From: Achatina immaculata
Taxonomy: Eukaryota; Mollusca; Gastropoda; Stylommatophora; Achatinidae
Length of the DNA stretch: 64,000 nt
Direction: 5' to 3'
Assembly (NCBI GenBank): GCA_009760885.1
Contig: CM019702.1
Span: 49,461,925 to 49,525,924, forward strand
The first letter of the stretch is position 1. Every line of letters begins with the position of its first letter. The notes beneath the pieces were generated by a model. The model was given only the letters and a program-made list of their open reading frames with translations. It was not told the DNA's origin and made no database searches. Shown one piece after another: positions 12,393 through 26,500 of the stretch. The position numbers were made by a program, and so were the translations under genes.

Positions 12393-12906
12393 TTTTAAGC
12401 AAGTGAACCTCATGAACCGCCTTCACTATCCTGTGCAGGTACATTGCTAGCAGCATTTGTGAAGTCATTCTTTTCCAAGAATCGATTATCCTAGTGTCTG
12501 TGGAGAAAGAAAAACTACTTGGAAAACACTGTTATTTCGTGAGAACTAAACTGCGACCATGGTACTGAATGGAGGCAACAGAAGCAGATTTCACTGAAAA
12601 TACTGTTTCCTATGGTGAAATTGTGACGTGTTAATTGACGCTTTGTTGCACGTGTCTGTAGTTTATTGGCGTGTTGCAAATACGCTTTATGTTGGTGCTC
12701 TTTTAACATTGCAGTCATCTTTACAGATGAGACGATTATGAGGACTTTATGAGGGGGCTGTGTTTAGAACTGATGAAGTGTAAAACTTACAGAGGAAGCA
12801 TGTAAAGTACCACCTTAGCGCTAACTGCGTTTGAATGATTCTTTCACGTGTATGTGCTGAAGATTCATCGTGAACGACAACATTACATTCGAGGCATGAC
12901 TCACAC

Positions 12907-13713
12907 ATGTCTCTTCAAATGGAGATCACGGAAGGAGACAAAGGACCGTATCAGTCAAAGCATCACTTACACCAGAGCACCTCAAGCGAAAGTATATTTC
13001 AAGCGAAATATGATCTCAGCGGTGGCGGCGTTCACCACATCAAGAAGGTGATCTCCGAAAGATACACGGAAGAGGAGCGACTGATGTCCATGTCACCGAC
13101 GCCGAAGAAGCTCGCCCGGGTTGATCCAGACAGTCATCATGGGGACCTTGAAAAGAAAGGGCTGACTGAAAGCAGAACTGAGAGCGATGGATTCGTTATG
13201 GACACTAGCGACCCTGCTGTTCATATAAAATCTGAACCTCCAGATGACGCGGAGAAAGGACAGATCAAGGAGCCCATCTCGTTTCAGTATACTCCTCCAA
13301 GAATTCGCAGCAATTCGCTTCATTCCAGCACTCGCTATTTCCCTACCCGCCAGAACGAATCTGACTGTGTCAAATCTCACACCTCGACCGTCTCCTCAGC
13401 GCACCGAGTTCGGGGCCGGCCTAGACGCCCATCCGTCAGCTCTGAGGGGCTGTCCATGTCCTCATCTGCCAGCAAGGTTGGCGAAGTCCTGCCGGATCAA
13501 CCAGATTCCTCCACAGGCTCGTGTGAGCAGCTGATGCAGGAAAGCGGGCGGCGCCATAGCGTGTCTAGCATGACACTGAGCGATGATCATAGCTCGGTCA
13601 ACCTTCCTGCCAGCACCTCCACCTCTAGCAGCAGCGAGGCTGTCCTCTGTCAAGTGTGTGGAGACCTGGCTGCAGGGTTTTACTGTGATGCTTACATCTG
13701 CGAGGCTTGTAAG
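12907..13713 (+). CDS. 2DBD-NR: 2DBD-NR coding exon 1: A/B domain plus first zinc finger of DBD1
   Basis: 269 codons. ATG 12907 is the first Met after an in-frame TGA at 12871-12873; a second Met follows at 12919 and could be the real start. Residues 1-247 are a Ser/Thr/Pro-rich, low-complexity A/B region. It carries a sumoylation-type motif IKSE (K108) followed by PPDD, and an AT-hook-like RGRPRRP (169-175). The finger has Cys 248, 251, 265 and 268 with C-x2-C-x13-C-x2-C spacing and ends in CEACK. Donor AAG|gtaaat at 13714 is a good match and leaves phase 0. The open frame continues about 60 codons into the intron, but that part is CT-rich and runs into a mariner relic, so it is not coding. 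GC content here is visibly higher than in the flanking sequence. Confidence 0.92.
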
Positions 13714-14513
13714 GTAAATGTTACATTTTTATTATTACTTTTAGCATCATTATTTGTGTGTGTGTGTGTATCTCTCTCTCTTTCTCTCTCTCTCTCAAAA
13801 AAAAAACAAGCAAAACAGAAGGTACAAAACAATTACCTTTATTGTGTTTCAAAGCAATCGCCATTCTTCACAACACACTTTTGGCAACGTTCATAAAGCT
13901 TCTGGAAACTGTCAGCAAAGGCCTCTTTAGGAATCGATCGCAGAACCGCTGTCACACATTCCTGGATTGCCGCCACGTCCGCAAAACGTTCGCCTTTCAT
14001 GACGCCTCTCAAGCGGCGAAACTGAAAGAAGTCCGCAGGCGCCAGATCAGGGGAGTACGGTGGATGATCGAGAACAGGTACGCCACGCTGAGCCAAGAAT
14101 TGAGCGCACTTGTCGCACTCGCTGGACCATGTCTGTGTTTCTTCTTGTCGACGGCCGACCCGAACGTGGCTCATCCTCAGTCGTTTCCTTCCCGTCATGA
14201 AAGCGTTTGAACCAGCCGTAAACACATTTTCTGTTCATGGCTTCTGTCCCGTACACCTGCACCAATATTTCATGCGTCTCCGTCGCCGGTTTCCCCAATT
14301 TGTAGCAGAACTTGATGTTCACTCGTTGCTCCATTGCACTATGACCTTATCTCTCTCGACTGCCCGCAGCGGGTTTACCCTGCCGGTCACGTGTACTCCA
14401 CGCTAGGTGGCGCTTCTTGACGTGTCTCTGGATTGCCATGTGCATGGCCACGCACCTGGCCCTTGTTGCCTTTGAGATATTGGACCATTCACCGACCATT
14501 ATAGACACACCAC

Positions 14514-14574
<61 letters not shown>

Positions 14575-17500
14575 CAGCATTCGTTTGTGATTTATATTGA
14601 GTACAAGGGAGAAAAATAGGCAGTGATCAAATCGTCATCATGCATCGACTACGCGTACATGTCCACTCTGACAGTCTGAAAAACTGCAACCAAAGAAGTA
14701 TCTTTCGCTCTCAGCACAACCTCAGAGTAGGCTGTCACGATAGTCAGGTGACTCGGTTATTAATAGCAGACATGAAGGTAAAGATAGAAAAAAGACAGAG
14801 GATCAAGATTACTCCGTTTTGATCATACAAAAATACCATGACAATACGGGTGTAGAAGTGAACAACCGTTTTGAGATACTGATGTTTATACAGGAGGAGA
14901 TGACACCAGATGAATTGGCTACGCAGGCCAGAGATATCGTAATAACAGCAGCTAAAGATATGGTTCCAGTAAAGAAAACAGTGGATTACAACAGGCACAT
15001 TAGAACTAATGAAACAACGTGGAGAAATGAAGACGAAATGGAAAGTGACAAATAATGACAAGGAATAATATAAATCTTTAACAAATGAAATAAGAAGAAG
15101 CATAAAAAAGAAAAAAAACAATACATACAAGATTATTGTGAAAGAATAGAAGGACATCAGAAGTGTGGAAGAGAGAATAAAATGTTTAAAGAAACGAGGC
15201 AATGAGAGTGGTCTTGGGTTGCACCGGGGATACTAGAGGGGCGGCCATGCGTTTTCTGCTTGATTTGCTGAGTGTGATGACTAAACACAAGCATGCTCAG
15301 GTGAAGGCATACGTCAGGGTTGCTGGCATGAAGAATCATCCTCTCCGTAAGGAGTTGGGGTTGATAAAGGGAAGACGCATCAAACGGGGCAGGTCTTAGA
15401 AGACTTAGGCGGAGGATACAATAAAGTAAATTTTCAATCCAGATGAGGTGCCTAAAGGTGATTACTCTTTACAGGTACGGGACCGACCCCAGCTAACAAA
15501 GTTTATTATAGAGAAGGACCGTGAATGTTGAGACTGAGCACAGGGAGCAGTTGAACTTTGGGGTCAAGATCTCATCCAGCGTCATTGTGGGTATTCCGAC
15601 ACGGTAATATATACAGATGGGTTAGTGACTCGGAACAGCAGAAATGGTTGGGGGTTTTGTTGCCTACCGAAATGGAAGAGTCGTGGCACATGGTTCAGGA
15701 GCCTTTGAAGTCACCACATCAAGCTTGCGAATGGAAACTGAGGCTGTGACGGCGGCAGTGGAATGACTGGTTGTTCATGATGTGGTTAATGGTGTCATTG
15801 TGACGGATTCATAGAATATGCTCCGTAAGATTGAGAAGAATTTGCTTGGCAAAGAATGGGTTCAACTGTTAAATCAGTCAGATGTGACAAGCCTAACGTG
15901 GCTTTACTGTCCGGGGCATGCGGGATTGCATGGTAATGATGTGGCAGACAGACTTGATGGACAGGCTAAAATAATCGGCAGAGACAGAAGAAATTCTAGA
16001 AAGATGGAAAGAATATTGCAGAGGAATGTATGATACAACTGACTGTGAGGCCAGAAATGAACAGTGTGGGTTATTATTGGAGGAGAAAGGACCCGAACCG
16101 ACAATTGAAGAGGTTTTATGGGCAATAAAGGGTCTGAAAATGATAAATCGCCAGGATGTGATGAGATAACATCTGAACCTATTAAAGTAGAAGGAAAGGA
16201 ATGTGCTACAATATAGCATGCAATATGTAAAAAGATATGGCGTTCAGGTATTTGGCCAAAAGAATGGAAAAGAACTGTATTCATACCACTGCCTAAACAG
16301 GTAACTTGAAATTATGCACAAATTACTGAACTGTTGCCCTGCTTAGTCATGCAAGTAAAATTCTGTTAAAAATCATAATGGGTAGACTTCGTAAGAAAAT
16401 AGAAGAAGTCAATATGGTCCATGCTGGTTTTAGGCAAGGAAGAGGATCAAGAGATCATATATTGAATATAAGATTAATAGTAGAGAAATGCAGAGAATTT
16501 AATGTGAATCTATATTTATCTTTTATAGACTGTTCAAAGGCACTTGATTGTGTACAAAAACAGAAACTTTGGGAAATAATGGAGAAAATGGGATTTACAA
16601 CACATTTGATACAATTAATATCACTGCTGTATCTAGACCAAAGGCAATAGTAAAAATACGTTGTGAAACAACAACTTGGTTTGATATAGAACAAGGAATA
16701 AATCAGGGGTGGTTTCTGTCGTCTTAATTATTTAACTTGAATACTGAAAATATAATGAGGAATGTTAGAGAAGATGTAGACAAAGAATATGCCATAACAA
16801 TTGGAGGTTATGAAATACCAGAGATTAGATATGCTGATGACACAGTATTACTGTCCACAACACAAAAAGGAATGGAAAAACTAAGTATGTCAGTCCATAA
16901 GAACAGCGAAGAGCAAAACGTCTATCTTAGTGTGAAGAAAACTAAATTGAAGACAACTTACAAAACAAACAAGGCAGCTGAAATATATATCAATGAGGAA
17001 AACTTGGAAGAGGTGGAGAGTTTTGAATATTTTGGATCATTACTAACTAATAATGGAGAATAAAATGAGGGAAATTAAAAGGAAGGCATCTATCGTTCTT
17101 CAGAAAGTAAAACAACTAAAGAAGCTGTGGAGAGGAGCAGACAAAAATGCAAAAATAAGATTTTTAAGATCATGCATCTTTCCCATCGCCACATATGCCT
17201 GTGAGACCTGGACACTAAACAAAACAACTGAGGAACACACAACCGCCTTTGAATGTAAATGCTATAGAAGAGTCCTTCAAAAAAGAAGAAATATATCAAT
17301 ACTACAAAAAGTTAATATTGAAGAAGGTTGGCTAATAAAGAAGATTAAACAGAGATAACTTAAATATTTTGGACACATTGAACGTCATGAGAATTTAGAG
17401 AAGGCAGTCTTGGAGGGGTATATAATGGGAAAAAGAAAGAGAAAGGTGAAGGTGAAGATGGCTAGCAAGACATCGTTGACGATCTGCGAATGGATGCATC

Positions 17501-20500
17501 AGCAGCAGGGCATCATGCTTTACAATCGAGAGGGCTATAGGAGTGCTGTTAGGGAGACAAATTTCCACAAGGGACATGCAAATGACTGACTCCACGACGA
17601 CGCCAGTGTCATGTAAGTGTTGTAATTGCTACAGTTTTTAATTTGCCAAGAAGAGTCATAGCAGTAACCATGTTGGCCCGAAAGTCTGTAGCTGCCATGT
17701 GTCTGACAGCAATACAAGCTGCTAAAGGGCTCCGACTGTAGGCGGTGTGAAGTTACAAACATTATTGTTACTGTTACGCTGTGTGTCTAAAAGATTAACT
17801 TCCACTCCTCAGCCCAGATCTGGAAACTAGGATTACAGTGTTAGGTATTCCGGATAGCCCGGGCTGTGATTCGTATTGACACGAGGTTGGTGATGCTACC
17901 CGTGATTGTCACGATCTTGCAACCATTTCATCTGAAGAAGCTGCTGTAGATTTTAGACAGCATCAGAGTAAAAGTGTAATTAGAGCTAGCGGCAGTAAGT
18001 AATGCTACGTCAGTAGATTCTGGAGACCTTGTGGTCGCAGAAACAAAGTAAAGATCTATTCCAAGTAACAGACCCTTACGTAAGTTGGGTTTTCAGTATA
18101 TTTAGTTTCATGAAGATCAAAAAAAAAAGATCTCATAGAAACAGTGACACAGTAATAATGTTGTGTTCTTTTCAATCAGTGCAAGGACAGGGTCTTGATC
18201 AGCTGTAGTTCACCAACTCTCCCCCCCCCCCCCCAACCCCCTTTTTCTTTTTGTTGAAATGTTTGTATTTAAAAGAAAGGGAAGAAATAGTTTGCTGAAT
18301 GTGATGTCAAGGGAATGTTATGTCTACTTCTGATCGCCTTTTGGAAGAGAGACCGAATGTGACTTCCACCCTTTGGGATGGGGAAACATGAAAGAAAGTG
18401 CTGATTCAGCATAGACTGAAGACCGACCAAACACTCCTAACGTTTCGAGGCTGTTTCCAGACTCCAGAATATACCCTCCAGTCTGGAGTCTGCAGAGACG
18501 TAAGAGCCCAAAACTTGCAGGAGAAGAACGTTGGTGAAAAACTATGGGACACGCATGGCTAACACCCGCATCATAATGAGGTCCATGGAGGTGACCCATT
18601 CTTTGTTTTGATAGCTGAGCACGTGCACCAGTTGTGAGATGATGAAGAAAAAAGTAGAAGAAGAAGAAGGTAAAGAGGTTAGATTCTTCTTCTTAGGAAC
18701 TCGAACTGGCGTTATTTACGGTCAGTGCTGTGAAGATGTCAAGGTACAGCACCGTGTCGCTTTGGGAGCCAGCTGGGGTGGCTATTTTTTCAGTCTCTGG
18801 GTGCAGCTGAAAAGCAGGGAGTGTACAGTGCTTCTTTCCCAGACTCCACCACCATGAGTATTAGGGCGATCTCTATCCCGTTAGCCAGACCAGGCCTGTT
18901 ATAGGGGGTACCAACGGAGAAGCGAGACAAGGTCTTGATCAGCTGTAGTTCGCCAACCCTGAAGTTTGCATATTGGATATTATTCATGAACCCCCACGCT
19001 AGCATGTTAGCTATTAATGAACCCCGACGCTACCATGTCAGCTATTATTCATGAACCCAGACGCTAGCATGTCAGCTGTTATTCATGAACCCCGACGCTA
19101 GCATGTCAGCTGTTATTCATGAACCCCTACGTTAGGCTGTCAGCTATTATTTATGAACCCTGACGCTAACATGTCGGCTATTATTCATGAACCCCGACGC
19201 TAGCATGTCGGCTATTATTCATGAACCCGACGCTAGCATGTCAGCTATTATTCATGAACCCCGACTCTAGCATGTTAGCTATCAATCATGAACCCCGACG
19301 TTGCCATGTGAGATATTATTCATGAACCCCGACGCTAGCATATCAGCTATTATTCATGAACCCCGACGCTAGCATGCCAGTTATTATTCATGAACCCCAA
19401 CGCTAGCATATCAGCTATTATTCATGAACCCCGACGCTAGCATGTCAGCTATTATTCATGAACCCGGCGCTAGCATATTAGCTATTATTCATGAACCCCG
19501 ACGCTAGCATGTCAGCTATTATTCATGAACCCGGCGCTAGCATATCAGCTATTATTCATGAACCCCGACGCTAGCATGTCAGCTATTATTCATGAACCCG
19601 GCGCTAGCATGTCAGTTATTATTCATGAACCCGGCGCTAGCATGTCGGCTATTATTCATGAACCCCGACGCTAGCATGTCGGCTATTATTCATGAACCCC
19701 GACGCTAGCATATCAGCTATTATTCATGAACCCCGACGCTAGCATGTCAGCTATTATTCATGAACCCCGACGCTAGCATGTCAGCTATTATTCATGAACC
19801 CCGACGCTAGCATATCAGCTATTATTCATGAACCCCGACGCTAGCATGTCGGCTATTATTCATGAACCCCGGCGCTAGCATGTCAGCTATTATTCATGAA
19901 CCCCGACGCTAGCATGTCGGCTATTTGTCGCTGAATGCTAAACCAGACAACGTCTTCACTTCAGTATCTTTGAAAGTTGCACGAAATGTTACCACCAAAA
20001 GCGTAATAAAAGGCCTATATTCTTTTATCCCTGGTTCTTAACGATAGCTGCTGGCATATGTGTACACGTTTGTGCCCATGTGCTTGTCTTACATGTGTCT
20101 ATGTACCCGTGTGTAATTCTTACACGTGTGTGTACCCGTGTGTATGTCAATGTAGAATAAATAAGTAAAAAAACTGCAGGCAATAGCAGAACATAGTGGG
20201 TCAAGAAAACAGCTGCAGTAGTTTCTGTGCTAGGCAGGGAGGGGTGGGGAGTGAACCCTGAAAGTAGCATCAACACTGGCGCAGTGCGTGGCGTTCTACC
20301 AGTTCGTTGCATGGGGGGTGAGGTGGGGTGATATTGCTTGTGAGGAGTGCCCGTGCTGTTGTTACCGTATCGACGATTTCTTTGTGCGACTGCCGCAGTT
20401 CCCCTGGTATCGATTCACGTATTGTTCAGGCGATTTTATTGTTTATAAATACACGCCCCGAAAACCTGATTGAGCTGTTCCACGAATAAATAAGTAATAA

Positions 20501-23500
20501 TGTGCTAAGACAATAACCAAGGGAAACATAGCAAAACCATGACAGAAGGAAAAAGCCATGACTGAAAACCATAATGAAGAGAAAAAAGAAAGACTGAAAA
20601 CCATATTGAAGAGAAAAGAGAAAGACTGAAAAACTATATTGAGAAAGACTGAAAACCATATTAAAGAGAAAGACTTAAAAAAAACCACTTTGAAGAGAAA
20701 AGAGAAAGACTGAAAACCATATTGAAGAGAAAAGAGAAAGACTGAAAAACTATATTGAGAAAGACTGAAAACCATATTAAAGAGAAAGACTTTAAAAAAA
20801 AACCACTTTGAAGAGAAAAGAGAAAGACTGAAAACCATATTGAAGAGAAAAGAGAAAGACTGAAAAACTATATTGAGAAAGACTGAAAACCATATTAAAG
20901 AGAAAGACTTTAAAAAAAAACCACTTTGAAGAGAAAAGAGAAAGACTGAAAACCATATTGAAGAGAAAAGAGAAAGACTGAAAAACTATATTGAGAAAGA
21001 CTGAAAACCATATTAAAGAGAAAGACTTAAAAAAAAACCACTTTGAAGAGAAAAGAGAAAGACTGAAAACCATATTGAAGAGAAAATAGAAAGACTGGAA
21101 AACCATAATGAAAAGAACAAGTCTGAAAACTACAATGAACGGAGAAAAAAAAATATATCAGAATGAGGAAATAAAGATGAATAGGAAGCTTCGAGAGACA
21201 TCAGGAAACATCTTAGACAACTTGAAATCACGAGGATCTGTTGTAACTAGCAGTTCCTGCGAAGATGCACAGGATGATGATTAAATGTAACAAATTCCCG
21301 GACTGCCTGAAGCTAATTCGCACAGGGGAAAAAAAAGTTGAAGAGGGGGAACAAGAGGGTGGGAAACCCGCTTAAATATCGTCTTATTTCAAGTGTTTCG
21401 TTTGCTTCTTTTCGTTTCTGTTTAGGCACAGTTTTTAATTTGCTATGAGAGAGATTTAATCATTGTTGTCAATTTTTGAACTATTAATTTTAGCCCAGTT
21501 ATTTTTTTTTTCTTTTATTTCTTTAATCCCTCGTGTACAGACTGCGAGAATAACCCAGATTGAGGTCAATGGACGAACCCGTATGTTTGCAATGCTGAAC
21601 TTGTCCTAACTATCGCACTAACAGTTTTTGTCAGCAGTTCTCGGGTGTACTTTGGTCCACAGATGCAAGAGTAATAGTTATTTCATTTCCGAGGCAGTTA
21701 CGAGTTTAATGACCTGGTTTTTTTCAACCGTATGTAAGCTTAGATTTTAGAAAGTAGATGGAGGTTCAATTTACAAAAAAAAAAAAAAGAAAAAAGATAG
21801 AAAGAGTGGGGAAAATGGGCAGAAACAAGAATTACGGAAGGCAAAATGAGCACATACAAATGAAGTACATACAATAGTCCAATATTTTGGCAAACGATCT
21901 TTTCAAGGATCACATACAAAAGCAACGCAACAAATAAAAACACGAAAAATAGATGATATGTATAGACAAATGCATTTTGTGCCCGTTTATCTAACTAGGA
22001 GGGGAGAAAAACCCTAAGTCTATATTTTTCACCTTCATTCGCTGTCTGGAAGAAATCCTACATTATCCATCTCTTACAACGTGATACCATATTCTGTCCT
22101 TCTGGAACCGGATGTAGCATATGGTTCAGTTAACAATGAGTGTAACGTATTTCAGAACGGGTCAATTGAGAAAACATATAGACGGGGGAATTTTGCTGAA
22201 GAAAGAAAAGATATTCCCAGCTAAAATACGGAGGAAGAAAAAAAAACTGAAAGGAAATTGTTGAGGATGGAGAGAAGAGAAGAGAGAGAGAGAGAGAGAG
22301 AGAGGAGGAATTCATTTGTACAGACTTAGAAACCGAGATTTTGACAGTGTGGATATTATGTAAACGTCATTGAGTATCGATCCTTAAAAAGACCTGCGAT
22401 TAGCAGCCTCCAAAAGAAGCCACAGCAGGGGTAGAAGATGGGCAAAGAAAGAAGAGACAGGCGGAAGAAAATATCAAAATTCATATGGTGACAGCTCACA
22501 AAAAGACATTTAACCAGATAGACTACATATTAATCAACAAACGATTCCGCAATGCATTACTGACAACAAAAACCATGTCAGGAGCTAACTGCAATAGTGA
22601 CCATGATCCACTCTGTGGAAAAGTTAGAATAAAGCTAAAGAAAGCAGGCAGAAAAGTGAGAAACATCAAACTGAATACAGAACTTCTTAAAAATGACCAA
22701 GAACTGCGAGAACAATACAAAGTTATTATAACAAATAGATACAATGCAATAGCAAAGATAAATAGTATAGATGAACAATGGGAAATGTTAAGAGATTCTA
22801 TCCACAAAACTGTTAAGGAGATAATACCACCGAAAAAAGAAGCCCCTAAAAATAAATGGATGACAGACGACATCTTAGGACTGATGGACAAGAGGAGGAG
22901 GAGTAAAAATAACGAGGAAAAATATAGCAAGATAAATAAAGAAATAAGACGCAAATGCAGAGAAGCAAAAGAAGTGTGGTTAAATGAACAGTGCAGACAG
23001 ATAGAGGACGCTCATAATAAAGACAGCAAAAACATGCATAAACGAATTAATGAACTCACAGGCAGGAAAACAAAATATACCACAGGATGCCTGAAATCGA
23101 AAGAAGGTAAAATGTTAATGGGAAAAGAAGACATTGTGGACAGGTGGACAGAGTATATCGGTGAGCTATATGGAGGAGAAAGACCAGAATTAACACCACA
23201 TACTGAAAACTGTGATGGACCGCCAATACTTGAAGATGAAATCATAGATGCCATCAAACACACGAAGAAAGGAAAAGCGACTGGGCCTGATAATATAACA
23301 ATAGAAGAAATAGAGGCACTAGAGGAGACAGGAATAAAAATAATAACCAAGTTACTGAATGATATTTACAACAGTGGTTATATTCCCAGTGACCTGATTA
23401 AATCCACGTTTATAGCACTACCAAAGAAGCCAGGTGCAAAGGAATGTCACGACCACCGGACTATCAGCCTCTCATGTCACATAACGAAGCTACTTCTGAG

Positions 23501-26500
23501 AATCATTATGAGAAGAACAAGGAAAAAGATAAAAATGGAAATAGCAGATGAACAGTTTGGATTTGTTGAAGGAAAGGGAACACACAATGCCATTTATGCT
23601 TTACGAACACTAACAGAAAGAGCTTTAGAAGTACAGAAAGATCTCTACTTATGCTTCATTGATTACACCAAGGCATTCGACAAGGTGAAACGTAGTGAAA
23701 TTATTAAAATGCTTGAAGACATCAATATAGACGGCAAAGACTTGAGGATTGTAAAACATCTATACTGGCAGCAAGAAGCAGCAGTTCGAGTTGAAAATAG
23801 AATTGGAAAATACCAACCTATAAAACAAGGGGTGCGACAAGGATGTGTACTATCTCCAGACCTTTTTTCTCTGTACAGCGAGAATATTCTAAGAACAATC
23901 ATCACAGAACCAAAAGGCATAAAAATTGGAGGATACAATATTAACAACCTTCGGTATGCTGACGACACAGTACTGATAGCGGAGAACCAACAAGACCTGC
24001 AAAATCTCTTGGATAAAGTCGCCAAAGAAAGTGAACAGAATGGCCTTACTTTGAACATCAAAAAGACAGAGACTATGGTTATATCTAAGAAACAGAATCC
24101 ACCAGCATGCAGTATTAAATTAAACGGAACCATTCTAAAGCAGGTGCAGAAATTCAAATACCTTGGAGCAGTAATAACTTCAGATGGGAAATGCAGAACA
24201 GAAATTAGGAACAGAATAGGTCAAGCAAAGACTGCATTTCAGAGAATGAGAACATATTAGCTAACACATCTTTATCAATGAATGTTAGAAAACGAGTCCT
24301 AAAATGCTATATTGAACCTATCTTGTTATATGGAAGTGAATCATGGACAATAGGCAAGTCTGCACAAAAATCATTGGAAGCAGCAGAAATGTGGTTTATT
24401 AGAAGAATGTTGCGAATCCCCTGGACAGCAAAAATAACTAATGAAGAATGTATGAGAAGAGCTGGAGAGACAAAAAAAACCTTGTCAAAAAGATAAGAGA
24501 GAGACAGTGTACCTTCATAGGACATGTAATGAGAAGAGAGGGCATTGAAAATATTATAACAACAGGAAAAATAGAAGGAAGAAGATCAAGAGGAAGACCA
24601 AGAGAAATGATACTGGACAGTCTGACGGGATGGTGTGAGAGGAGATCACCAACTGAACTGATGGCCTGCATGAAGGATCGGGTACTCTGGAGAAGCATAA
24701 TAGCCAACGCCAGTCGGCACGGCACCTGATGATGATGACAGCTCAGTTTTGTGCTCTCGTATCCGTTGTTTAGTCACTCGGAGACTCAAGTTAACAAAAA
24801 AAAAAAAAATCTTTTATCTGTGGCAGGAAATAGCAGAAAGCAGCGCCTATTGTCAACTAACACGTTAATTCCGGGTTCAGGAATTTGTTGGAAATAACAT
24901 GAGGGGAAAAACAACAGCATAGTCATTAAATCCCATCATTGTGTTTACTCGAGGCTCAAGCAGTTTTTTTTAAAACCTCCCTCTGGGCAGTTGGCTTTGA
25001 GAAACTTGCTTCTGTTTCAGAAGGGGTCATTATCAGGTTCCGAAAGCCCATGTTTGTCAGATCAGTTTTTATTAAACAGCGCCATGTCCTGCTCTTATCA
25101 AAGCAAATTCCTTTTTTCGTTTGTTTGAATTGCCTTGTTTTCCGTGTGTTTTCTCGTAACAGCTTCTAGGGCTTGTGCCCAGATCTGTTGTGTTACAGTG
25201 TTACAGTACGGCTGTCTGCTGTAGTGTCGCGAACAGTGGTCATAAACTAAAAGTACGTACATTTTGTACGTGCATAACGGAGTTAATGGTTGGAAAGACC
25301 TTCTTGTGAACTTAATGACTGGTAAGCAAGAAGGCCACCATGTGTCTTATCGCAGATGTATATCACTTTCTATCTGTTATCATGATCTATCTCACTCCGG
25401 GGCTAGGGAACGGTGCAAGGTGCAATAACGGGAAGGGAAAAGAAAAGCGGGAACAACTTACCCACCTTCTTTAGGCCTGCCAACTTACCCACTTTCTTTA
25501 GACCTACCGACTTACCCACCTTCTTTAGGCCTGCCAACTTACCCACTTTCTTTAGACCTACCGACTTACCCACCTTCTTTAGGCCTACCGACTTACCCAC
25601 CTTCTTTAGGCCTGCCAACTTACCCACCTTCTTTAGGCCTACCAACTTACCCACTTTCTTTAGGCCTGCCAACTTAGAACGTCAGTGCCGAGACACTTCT
25701 ATGAGAATGGAGGGAGCGTGAACAGAATAGGAGAAAGGGAGTAAAGTTATTCGTCCTCTGATGATCTGAGACAACGGTTTCCAGCTATTTTTTTTTAAAG
25801 TCCGTGGGTTTTCAGCCATTTTTGTTTTCTTTCTAGGTCGTGGGATTTTCAGCATTTGTGTTGCTGTTGTCAGGTTCCGGATCCCCATAAAGTCTGTGGT
25901 AATTCCCGGCGGCCCTCGTATGCTTCCCAGGATTGAGAACCTTAACATATTTCTAGTATTCAGTGCAATCAAGACTTGCCTCCGGGATCCTGACATTACC
26001 CTTGGCGAACCCTCGGCTTGGCAAATGATGGTTCAAGAAATCGGGTAGTTGCTTCGCTTTGTACAGCAGAAAAGTTGTATGCCTGACTTAATCCATGTAT
26101 CTGCTCTTTAGTTCAAAATTTGTTCTTCTTGTTTGTCTGGTTTCCTTCATCAAGACTGTGGGATGTTAATTTGAAGCATTATGTCAGAGCCGACTAGCGA
26201 GGATGAGGTTTATGTCTGAGCCTTATAATGTTCCCCGTATCAAGTCTCTGTTCATGTCTGAGCCTTATAATGTTCCCCGTATCAAGTCTCTGTTCATGTC
26301 TGAGCCTTATAATGTTCCCCGTATCAAGTCTCTGTTCATGTCTGAGCCTTATAATGTTCCCCGTATCAAGTCTCTGTTCATGTCTGAGCCTTATAATGTT
26401 CCCCGTATCAAGTCTCTGTTCATGTCTGAGCCTTATAATGTTCCCCGTATCAAGTCCCTGTTCATGCCTAAGCCTCATAATGTTTTTTTTTTGGGGCGGG

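Noticed and set aside
22485..24260. 591-codon frame as a host gene
   Set aside because: Reverse-transcriptase motifs (YADD, GVRQGC), 5' truncation, a second near-identical copy and a TGA-repeat tail show a retrotransposon.
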